Shown here in pieces: positions 26,932 to 34,482 of a stretch of 34,482 nucleotides of DNA (positions within the stretch are counted from its first letter, which is position 1; each line of letters begins with the position of its first letter). The notes under the pieces were generated by a model. It made no database searches and was not told where the DNA came from. It was given only the letters and a program-made list of their open reading frames with translations. A program made the position numbers and the translations under genes. The DNA is taken from assembly GCA_030602805.1 (NCBI GenBank), contig JAUVZA010000008.1, positions 1 to 34,482 of the forward strand, written 5' to 3'. The stretch comes from Dehalococcoidia bacterium (GTDB lineage Bacteria; Chloroflexota; Dehalococcoidia; Dehalococcoidales; JAUVZA01).

Positions 26932-27129
26932 CTACCATTCCTCTCTGAGAACTTTTCGTAATTCGCCGTCATCAGTGAAACCAAGGGCAAATATTGTGTC
27001 TGGCAAAGCATCAGCTAAGATGCTTTCTTTCACTTTCTCGTATTGACCCTGATATTCAGGTATCTGTTCTCCACATTTGTCAAACACCATAACCATGTTG
27101 TTCCTAAACCTCATAACAGTCTTAATCAT
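26932..27129 (-). CDS. Small hypothetical protein
   Basis: 65-aa ORF with plausible start; family not recognised. Confidence 0.45.
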   Translation of the reverse strand: MIKTVMRFRNNMVMVFDKCGEQIPEYQGQYEKVKESILADALPDTIFALGFTDDGELRKVLREEW

Positions 27130-27188
27130 TACTTTCCTCCCTTGTCTATTTTTGATTTCCTTATTAACTAGTTACGGCAAGTAGATGT

Positions 27189-27551
27189 TCATTTTACCGC
27201 TTTGGCAATGCTTTTTAAGATACTGAGAATTCCAATGACAGTGCGTTGCACCTCAACGGGCTCTTGGCTTAACATACTGCTTACATAAGGGTCCAATCGC
27301 CCAAGACCGTACTCCTCTCCGGAAGGCTGAGGAGACAGGTAACCAGCTAAAGAGAATAGCTCACTTTCCTCAAAACCTAAAGGCTTAGCGATTTTTCGCA
27401 GAATATAGCCTGAGGGAAATCTCTCCCCTCTCTCTATACGACCCAGGTGAGATGAGGATGTACCGGATATAGCCGCCAGCCCCCGTAATGTCAGTGGTAT
27501 CATAACCCTTCGCTGCTTGAGTATTCTGCCTAAGTCTGCATTCGGTCTCAT
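27189..27551 (-). CDS. XRE-family HTH regulator
   Basis: LGRILKQRRVMIPLTLRGLAAISGTSSSHLGRIERGERFPSGYILRKIAKPLG; start probably MRPNADLG. Confidence 0.82.
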   Translation of the reverse strand: MRPNADLGRILKQRRVMIPLTLRGLAAISGTSSSHLGRIERGERFPSGYILRKIAKPLGFEESELFSLAGYLSPQPSGEEYGLGRLDPYVSSMLSQEPVEVQRTVIGILSILKSIAKAVK

Positions 27552-27571
27552 TTCTCCTCCTTTTTCCTTTC

Positions 27572-27823
27572 TCATTTCCGAATTGCCACGCCTAAAAAGA
27601 AAAGGCCCATCAAAGTCAAAGCTGCTGCCAACCAAAATTCAACCATCAGCAAAGGTCTAATAGGTTCATAAAAAGTGACCTCACCCCGTTGAAGTATGAT
27701 AAAAAAGGCATATGCCCATGTTCCTCCGCTATGAACTAAAAAAGTGGAAACTATGCCTAATGCGATACGCATTTTCGCCGCTTGAGTATCCTGCCCGGGT
27801 ACCTGTTTGCCGTTATTAATCAT
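27572..27823 (-). CDS. Small two-TM hypothetical membrane protein
   Basis: Two hydrophobic segments; upstream of the XRE gene on the same strand. Confidence 0.5.
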   Translation of the reverse strand: MINNGKQVPGQDTQAAKMRIALGIVSTFLVHSGGTWAYAFFIILQRGEVTFYEPIRPLLMVEFWLAAALTLMGLFFLGVAIRK

Positions 27824-28068
27824 TTCTACTACCTCTCTTTAATTCCTTGCTCCTTGGGTTAGTGCTGGTATTATTTTCTCTGAATTCATCTCTCTTCCAT
27901 TCTAGGGCAGCAAGATTAATAGCTCATAAAAATAGTGTTTAATTTTCATTAAAATCTCGGCGGGTATGAGACCGGTGCCTTGGCTATTGCACAGTCTTAA
28001 GCACATTGCGTTGAATTTTCTCCAAATTTTCTTTATAATTTCCTCACCGCTGGCTCCGTAGAGGGTAG

Positions 28069-28845
28069 ATGAGCAGGTTTATAGACAAGTTAAATCAAGT
28101 TTCACGGGTTGTGCCCCAATCTATAGGGTTTGGGAGGGTACAACCAGTCTCGGAGAAGCTAAAAATATTACTTATTGCCAGTTTGACTGAGGCTAGTGTT
28201 GGTGGTTTGGTTGATTATGTGGTTGGGGCTGATGCCGGGCTGTTACATATTCCTAAATTGAGTTCAGGGGCTAAAGCTCTTAAAGAAATATCTCAAGCTA
28301 TATCGGATATTCCTTGGGGTGAATGGCTAAGAAATATTGACAAGGAAGAAATAAAGCAGATGGCAAAAGCTGGCGGTGATTTTATGGTTTTCCCAGCAAC
28401 TAATACACCCCTGGCACTACTTCAAAATAACGAAATAGGCAAGATTTTAGAGGTAGAGTCCTCGCTTAGTGAGGGTTTGTTGAGAGCAGTTAATGAATTG
28501 TCTATAGATGCTGTGCTTATTGCTGGTGAACAGGGAGAGGGTTATTTTCTTACCTGGCATCACCTTATGCTCTTTCAGCGCTTTGCCGATTTGTTGACCA
28601 AGCCCTTGCTAGCCCCTATACCATCAAATGTAACCGCTAATGAGCTTCAGGCTCTATGGGAAGCGGGGGTGGATGGTGTGATAATAGAAGTAGGAGTTGG
28701 ACAGCCTGCGGATAGATTAAAGAAGCTGCGCCAGGTAATTGATAAACTAGCCTTCCCATCACGGCGCAAGCGAGGAAAGGCAGAAGCTCTGCTACCTCAC
28801 ATTGATAGAGAGGCGAGTATAGTAACTGAAGAGGAAAGGGAATAG
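28069..28845 (+). CDS. Hypothetical protein, possibly TIM-barrel-like
   Basis: 258-aa ORF; alternating beta/alpha text such as AGGDFMVFPATNTPL, IDAVLIAGEQGEGY, AGVDGVIIEVG. Confidence 0.6.
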   Translation: MSRFIDKLNQVSRVVPQSIGFGRVQPVSEKLKILLIASLTEASVGGLVDYVVGADAGLLHIPKLSSGAKALKEISQAISDIPWGEWLRNIDKEEIKQMAKAGGDFMVFPATNTPLALLQNNEIGKILEVESSLSEGLLRAVNELSIDAVLIAGEQGEGYFLTWHHLMLFQRFADLLTKPLLAPIPSNVTANELQALWEAGVDGVIIEVGVGQPADRLKKLRQVIDKLAFPSRRKRGKAEALLPHIDREASIVTEEERE

Positions 28846-28875
28846 TTCTGTATTTTATGCCCTGGAACTACTTCT

Positions 28876-30015
28876 CTATGTAGCTGATAATTGCCATGAT
28901 TTTCCTTCAGTAGTAATGGCTGGAGCAATTACCATCTCAGCCTTGTGCATTTCTTGAATGGTAAGCACCCCACAGATGCCCATTGCCGTGCGAATAGCCC
29001 CGATGAGGTTTTGGCTACCATCGGTGACTGAAGCAGGACCGAAGAGGATTTGCTCTAATGTGCCCTTAGTACCAACTTTTATTCGGGTCCCTCTGGGAAG
29101 TGCTGGGTGTGGGTGGGACATACCCCAGTGATAACCTAGCCCGGGCGCCTCCTTGGCCTGGGCAAAAATGGAGCCTAGCATTACGGCATCGGCACCCGCA
29201 GCCAAGGCTTTACACAAATCACCACCTTTACGAAAACCGCCGTCGGTAATTATCGGTACATATCTGCCGGACTCACCTAGGTATTTATCTCTAGCCGCAG
29301 CACAATCTATGGTGGCTGTTATCTGGGGGACACCGACACCAAGGACTTCCCTAGTAGTGCAAGCCGCCCCCGGTCCTACACCTACCAAAACCCCAGAGAT
29401 TCCCGTTCCCAGAAGCTCAAAACAGGCGCTATAGCTTACACAGTTACCGACAATAATAGGCATAGGTATGGATTTGCGAAGCTCAGGGAAAATTAATCCA
29501 CGATAGCTTTTAGATATATGCCGGGCACTGGTAACCGTGGATTGGACTACCAGAATATCAGCCCCGGCTTCAGCAGTTATCGGAGCCAAGCGCTTAGTAT
29601 TAGCCGGTGCCACTGAAACAGCACATACCGCCCCTGATTGTTTAATGGCTTGTATTCGTTCGCCAATAAGATTTCCCTTAATCGGTTGAGAATAGACTTT
29701 CTGGAGAAGAGGGGTGATTTCGGCATCCGATACCTGGGTAATCTCAGTCAGTATCTCTTGAGGATTATCATACCGAGTTTGTATTCCTTCCAAATTAAGA
29801 ACGGCGAGTCCGCCTACCTGGCTCATCAGGGTAGCGAAATTAACATCGGTCACAGCATCCATTGCTGAGGCTATAATAGGAATGGAGAAGGTAAAGTTCT
29901 CTATCTTGAAATCAATGTTTGTCTGGTCAGGATTAGTGGTTATATCTCCAGGCACTATAGCCACTTCATCAAACCCATAGGAACGCCGGAGTTGCTTAAA
30001 TTGAGACATAGCCAT
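28876..30015 (-). CDS. guaB3: IMP dehydrogenase-related protein, GuaB3 family
   Basis: [66 protein letters not shown]. Confidence 0.85.
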   Translation of the reverse strand: MAMSQFKQLRRSYGFDEVAIVPGDITTNPDQTNIDFKIENFTFSIPIIASAMDAVTDVNFATLMSQVGGLAVLNLEGIQTRYDNPQEILTEITQVSDAEITPLLQKVYSQPIKGNLIGERIQAIKQSGAVCAVSVAPANTKRLAPITAEAGADILVVQSTVTSARHISKSYRGLIFPELRKSIPMPIIVGNCVSYSACFELLGTGISGVLVGVGPGAACTTREVLGVGVPQITATIDCAAARDKYLGESGRYVPIITDGGFRKGGDLCKALAAGADAVMLGSIFAQAKEAPGLGYHWGMSHPHPALPRGTRIKVGTKGTLEQILFGPASVTDGSQNLIGAIRTAMGICGVLTIQEMHKAEMVIAPAITTEGKSWQLSAT

Positions 30016-30142
30016 CTTGCTATCCTTTCTTAAACACAAACTATATCAAAAGCAGAGGTTTAAAGTCAAGAAATTTTAGCTAATTATAGACGAATGATGA
30101 AGAATAGGCTATAATGGCTGAACCAGAGGAAGATAAAAGGTA

Positions 30143-30955
30143 ATGCCTACCCTTTATGTTGTGGCTACTCCCATTGGTAATTTAGATGACATTTCTTTGC
30201 GTGCCCTTCGTACCCTACGTGAAGTGAAGCTTATTGCTGCTGAGGATACACGCAAGACGAAACGTCTTCTTATTACTTACGATATTAAGACGCCAGTGAC
30301 GAGTTATCATGAGCACAATAAGTGGACTAAAATGGGTTATATTCTAAATTGCCTTGAAGGTGAGGATGTAGCTCTGGTTTCTAATGCTGGGATGCCTGGC
30401 ATATCTGACCCTGGCTATGAACTAATTGTGGCGGCTAACCAGCGAGGCATCTCGGTTGTTCCCATTCCGGGACCTTCGGTTGTTATAACAGCGCTTGTTA
30501 TCTCCGGGCTGCCTACGGATAGGTTTAGCTATATTGGCTTTTTGCCGCATAAGGCTAGTGGCAGGCGGCGTCTTCTAGAATCTATTGCTGATGAACGCAG
30601 CACTATTGTAGCCCTGGAATCTCCTCACCGTCTACTAGCTGCGCTGAACGATATACTGCTTATTCTTGGAGATAGAAGAGTAGCCATTTGTCGTGAACTT
30701 ACTAAGATTTATGAAGAGGTTTTCCGGGGAACGATAAGCCAGGCCATAGAACATTTCACTGAGCCAAGGGGTGAGTTTACCTTAGTTATTGAGGGCAAGA
30801 AAGAGAGGGATAAGCCACAGTTGACGAAAGATATTGAGAGGCAGTTACATCATATGCGTCTGTCCGGAGTGGCGGCTAAAGAGACGATAGCCAAAGTAGC
30901 TAGAGAAACAGGTTTGTCAAAGAAAGAGCTGTATCGGGCTTGGCTCAAGCTATAA
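30143..30955 (+). CDS. rsmI: 16S rRNA (cytidine1402-2'-O)-methyltransferase
   Basis: MPTLYVVATPIGNLDDISLRALRTLREVKLIAAEDTRKT; SNAGMPGISDPG; GPSVVITALVISGLPTDRF. Confidence 0.95.
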   Translation: MPTLYVVATPIGNLDDISLRALRTLREVKLIAAEDTRKTKRLLITYDIKTPVTSYHEHNKWTKMGYILNCLEGEDVALVSNAGMPGISDPGYELIVAANQRGISVVPIPGPSVVITALVISGLPTDRFSYIGFLPHKASGRRRLLESIADERSTIVALESPHRLLAALNDILLILGDRRVAICRELTKIYEEVFRGTISQAIEHFTEPRGEFTLVIEGKKERDKPQLTKDIERQLHHMRLSGVAAKETIAKVARETGLSKKELYRAWLKL

Positions 30956-30987
30956 GATTTATACTAAAGCTTTAAGGGGAGTTAACA

Positions 30988-31215
30988 ATGCGTCGAGGGT
31001 GTATATCTTTAGGAGAAGTCCAGTGCGATGATTGTCACCGCATTATACCACATTCTGAGCGGTATCTAGCTATTGATGAAGAGGATGGCGTTGAGGTAGA
31101 AAAAGGAAAGACATCACGCTATTGTCTTAATTGTTGCCTGAAGAAGGGCTATGCTCACTATAGAGACGAGAAGGGCGAACAGATACTTACCTCCTTTCCC
31201 GAATTTCCTGAATGA
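30988..31215 (+). CDS. Small zinc-ribbon-like hypothetical protein
   Basis: CDDC...CLNCC pairs in 75 aa; between rsmI and metG on the same strand. Confidence 0.6.
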   Translation: MRRGCISLGEVQCDDCHRIIPHSERYLAIDEEDGVEVEKGKTSRYCLNCCLKKGYAHYRDEKGEQILTSFPEFPE

Positions 31216-31279
31216 GCGTTAGTCCCGATGGTCAGGTTGAGATAAGATGTTAGCTGACTTATTAATTGGGAAATAGATT

Positions 31280-32953
31280 ATGAGCGAGAGAATTTTTATT
31301 GGGGTGGCCTGGCCTTATGCCGATGGCCCACTACATTTAGGTCATATTGCTGGGGCATATTTACCACCGGACATATTTGCCCGCTACCACCGGACTAAGG
31401 GGAATGAGGTATTGATGGTATCGGGTTCAGACCAGCATGGCACACCGATAACCATTAAGGCTGAGCAGGAAGGGAAGAAGCCCAGCGAAATAGCGACCCA
31501 GTATCATCAACAGTTTCTTGATTCGTGGCAGAAGTTAGGTATTTCCTTTGATTTATTTACTAATACCAACACTGCTAACCATGCTAAGGTATCATGCGAT
31601 ATTTTTCTCACCCTTCTTGAGAGAGGCCATATTTATAAGGCCACTGTATCACAGCCCTTTTGTCCTCATTGCCAGCGTTTTTTGTCTGACCGCTATATTG
31701 AGGGCACTTGCCCATACTGCAACTCTTCTGGAGCGCGAGGTGACCAGTGTGATGAGTGTGGCAAGCCTATAAATGCTGCTGAGCTGATTGACCCTCGTTG
31801 TCGCCAGTGTGGAACTACCCCCCAGTTTAAGGATTCGGAGCATTTTTTCCTTAAACTTACCGCTTTTGAGGATAGGCTTCTAGCCTGGGTGAAGCAGCAG
31901 ACCCACTGGCGGCAGAATGTCCTGAACTTTACTATGCACTACTTGGAAGAGGGACTGAAGGATAGGGCTATCACTCGCGATATAGAGTGGGGGATACCGG
32001 TGCCCCTTGACGGCTTTGACGGCAAGTGCCTCTATGTGTGGTTTGAGGCTGTCATCGGTTACCTTTCAGCAACTAAGGAGTGGGCTAAGTCTAGCGGGGA
32101 TGAGGAGAAGTGGCGTTCTTTTTGGCAGAGTGATGTAAAGAGCTATTATTTTATCGGTAAGGATAATATTATCTTTCATACTATTATCTGGCCAGCGATG
32201 CTGATGGGCTATGATGACCTGAATCTTCCTCATGATGTGCCAGCTAATGAGTTCTTGACTATCGAAGGTAAGCGACTTTCTACCAGTCGCAATTGGGCAG
32301 TCTGGCTGCCTGATTATCTAGCGCACTACGAGCCTGACCCGTTGCGATACCTATTATCCATTAATATGCCAGAAACTGGAGATAGCGATTTTTCATGGCG
32401 TGAGTTCATTCGCCGTAACAATAATGAGCTGGTGGCTACTTATGGAAACTTAGTTCATCGGGTGCTTGCCTTCGTCTATCGTAGCTTTGATGGTTGTGTG
32501 CCAGTGCCTGGAGAACTTGATATCCGTAGTCAGGCTTTACTCAATAGTGCCAAGGATACACTTAACACAATGGATGGGCTTCTTTACCATTGCCATTTTA
32601 AGAAAGCAATACAGTCGGCTATGTCCCTAGCTCAAGAGGCTAATCGCTATCTAGATGAGAAATCTCCCTGGAAAACGATTAAGCAGGATAGACAGGCTTC
32701 GGCCATGGCTTTATATGTGGCTATTTCAGTGCTCTCTTGCCTTAGAACAGTGCTATATCCCTTTCTACCCTTTAGCTCGCAGAGGTTACACGAGTTCCTC
32801 GGTTTTAAGGGCAGTGTAGAGGACGATGGTTGGCAGTTACGCTTTCCATCATCTGGGCAAAGGTTACTTCCCCCTGAGCCCCTGTTTTCTAAATTGGATG
32901 AAGGGTTGGCAGATGAGGAAACTAGTCGATTGGGGAATGTCTATTTCCAGTAG
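31280..32953 (+). CDS. metG: Methionyl-tRNA synthetase
   Basis: GVAWPYADGPLHLGHIAGAYLPPDIFARY; zinc knuckle CPHC...CPYC...CDEC...CRQC; KRLSTSR in KMSKS position. Confidence 0.95.
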   Translation: MSERIFIGVAWPYADGPLHLGHIAGAYLPPDIFARYHRTKGNEVLMVSGSDQHGTPITIKAEQEGKKPSEIATQYHQQFLDSWQKLGISFDLFTNTNTANHAKVSCDIFLTLLERGHIYKATVSQPFCPHCQRFLSDRYIEGTCPYCNSSGARGDQCDECGKPINAAELIDPRCRQCGTTPQFKDSEHFFLKLTAFEDRLLAWVKQQTHWRQNVLNFTMHYLEEGLKDRAITRDIEWGIPVPLDGFDGKCLYVWFEAVIGYLSATKEWAKSSGDEEKWRSFWQSDVKSYYFIGKDNIIFHTIIWPAMLMGYDDLNLPHDVPANEFLTIEGKRLSTSRNWAVWLPDYLAHYEPDPLRYLLSINMPETGDSDFSWREFIRRNNNELVATYGNLVHRVLAFVYRSFDGCVPVPGELDIRSQALLNSAKDTLNTMDGLLYHCHFKKAIQSAMSLAQEANRYLDEKSPWKTIKQDRQASAMALYVAISVLSCLRTVLYPFLPFSSQRLHEFLGFKGSVEDDGWQLRFPSSGQRLLPPEPLFSKLDEGLADEETSRLGNVYFQ

Positions 32954-33092
32954 ATTTGTGTATCACCCTGATTTACCTAATAAGGAGAGATTGTTTATTA
33001 ACTTCACCTCGCCAGAGGCGACTCTGTCGACCCCTTAATCCCCCTCATGATAGGAATATATATCCATATCATGGAGAGGGGGAAGAGACTTT

Positions 33093-33151
33093 AGAGAGGG
33101 GCTTCGCCCCTCTCTTACCTACACCCCCTTCCCTTAATAAGGGAAGGGGGT
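33093..33151. repeat. Two adjacent perfect hairpins, REP-like intergenic palindromes
   Basis: AGAGAGGGGC-TTC-GCCCCTCTCT (33093-33115) and ACCCCCTTCCCTT-AAT-AAGGGAAGGGGGT (33123-33151). Confidence 0.75.
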
Positions 33152-33191
33152 CAGGGGAATAGGTTGCTAAACGATTTAATAAGGGGGAATC

Positions 33192-34199
33192 TTGCCGCTA
33201 AGTAAAATTTATGAACCCATTCAGCAAGATTTAGCTAAGGTAGAAGATATGATGAAGTCAGTGAGTCAGGCTGACCTCTCCTGGCTGCCTAAGCAATTAG
33301 CCCATGACCTAAGGGATAGTGGCAAGTTAGCTGAGTTGTTAACCTATAGCCTAAAGGGTGGAGGCAAGAGGATTCGTCCGGCGCTTACTCTACTATCGGG
33401 CAAGTCCTATAACTACAACCTTGATTGCCTTCTGCCGATGGCTACAGCCGTTGAGATTATGCATACCGCTACCCTGGTTCATGATGATGCTATTGACAAC
33501 TCTTCGGTTCGCCGGGGTAGGCCAACGATTAACAAGGTGTGGGATGATGATAAGGCAATACTCCTGGGGGACTACCTATTTGCTAAGGCAGGAGAGCTGG
33601 TGTCTACTACTCAGAATCTGCAGGTAATAAAGCTACTCTCCCAAACCCTTATGACTATTACTAGCGGAGAGTTAGCTCAGAGCTTTGATGCTTTTAATCT
33701 GGAGCAAACTCGCCAGCACTACTTGCACCGGATTATCAGTAAAACCGCCTCTCTATTCTCCTTAGCTACCGAGTCAGGGGCTATTTTGAGTCAAGCTCCG
33801 GGAAAGTTAGTCAAGGCTCTAAAAGAGTATGGCTATAACCTTGGTATTGCCTTTCAACTTGTGGATGATATTATGGACTTTATTGGCACCGAGGAGAAAA
33901 TAGGTAAGCCCATAGGCTCAGATTTAGCTCAAGGCACCCTTACCCTGCCAGCAATGCTGCTTTTGGAACGTTATCCTGAGAATAATCCAGTAAAGGAATT
34001 ATTTCAAAATAGGGATAGGCAGAAAAATATAAAGCTGGCAATAGAATTAGTCCGTAGCTCATCAATTATTCAAGAATGCTATCAATTTGCCTCAGATTAT
34101 TGCGCCAAGGCTTGCCGCAATCTTAACCTGCTACCCGATAATGCCAGTCGCCAGTCGTTAATAAATTTAGCCGATTATGTAATAGAGCGAAAAAGATAG
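33192..34199 (+). CDS. Polyprenyl (trans-prenyl diphosphate) synthetase
   Basis: GGGKRIRPALTLL, LVHDDAIDNSSVRRGRPT, FQLVDDIMDF: both Asp-rich motifs. Confidence 0.93.
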   Translation: MPLSKIYEPIQQDLAKVEDMMKSVSQADLSWLPKQLAHDLRDSGKLAELLTYSLKGGGKRIRPALTLLSGKSYNYNLDCLLPMATAVEIMHTATLVHDDAIDNSSVRRGRPTINKVWDDDKAILLGDYLFAKAGELVSTTQNLQVIKLLSQTLMTITSGELAQSFDAFNLEQTRQHYLHRIISKTASLFSLATESGAILSQAPGKLVKALKEYGYNLGIAFQLVDDIMDFIGTEEKIGKPIGSDLAQGTLTLPAMLLLERYPENNPVKELFQNRDRQKNIKLAIELVRSSSIIQECYQFASDYCAKACRNLNLLPDNASRQSLINLADYVIERKR

Positions 34200-34214
34200 C
34201 AGTGTCTGCTTTAA

Positions 34215-34482
34215 CTACTCTGCCGTAACTAAAGTGCTACCATCCTCATAAGTTTCTTTTTTCTGGGTGGGTAATCTTTGCTTGAACTGGTCGATGGCAT
34301 ACTGGCAGGCGGCAAAGCCCTCCTGGCGGTGGGCAGAGGCTATGGCAACAACCAGATTAATATCACCCACTTCTAGTTTGCCTATTCGATGGCATATAGC
34401 TAGATTATTTACTTGCCATTTTTGTCTGATGTTGTTAGCTATCTCCTGTAACTCATTTTCGGCAGTTCCTTTAGAATCTTTA
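34215..34482 (-). CDS. moaE: Molybdopterin synthase catalytic subunit, C-terminal part (runs off right edge)
   Basis: Reverse translation ...LAICHRIGKLEVGDINLVVAIASAHRQEGFAACQYAIDQFKQRLPTQKKETYEDGSTLVTAE*. Confidence 0.85.
   Translation of the reverse strand, partial: KDSKGTAENELQEIANNIRQKWQVNNLAICHRIGKLEVGDINLVVAIASAHRQEGFAACQYAIDQFKQRLPTQKKETYEDGSTLVTAE

Noticed and set aside
1-34482. CRISPR array
   Set aside because: No regularly spaced identical repeats of 24-40 nt with unique spacers were seen; the regular 21-nt pattern near 24850-24995 is coding coiled coil.
1-34482. rRNA genes or insertion sequence transposase
   Set aside because: No rRNA-like stretch and no DDE or HUH transposase ORF found in the window.

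Overview
The window looks like a bacterial chromosome segment, probably Dehalococcoidia/Chloroflexi by gene content (inference). Left flank: acyl-CoA synthetase, trmD, mogA-like, duplicated mraZ, rsmH, ftsA, ftsZ, nrdR and a B12-dependent ribonucleotide reductase. Right flank: a two-component/CheR cluster, guaB3-type gene, rsmI, metG, polyprenyl synthetase and moaE. Between them lies an ~8.4-kb integrated element bounded by a 37-bp direct repeat. The right copy is the 5' half of an intact tRNA-Thr(CGT), and the left copy is an orphan 5' half. The element carries a tyrosine integrase, an excisionase-like HTH protein, a PrimPol-type primase next to an iteron-like intergenic region, an HK97-fold major capsid protein with no recognisable terminase, portal or tail gene, an adenine/cytosine methyltransferase fused to an Mrr-like domain, and, just inside the left boundary, a two-gene unit of a TIR-like (ThsB/DUF1863-type) protein and a small multi-TM protein. 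This TIR+TM unit is my best candidate for an under-described system (a Thoeris-like defence module carried by a capsid-encoding mini-element). All calls come from reading sequence and recalled motifs; no database search was run.
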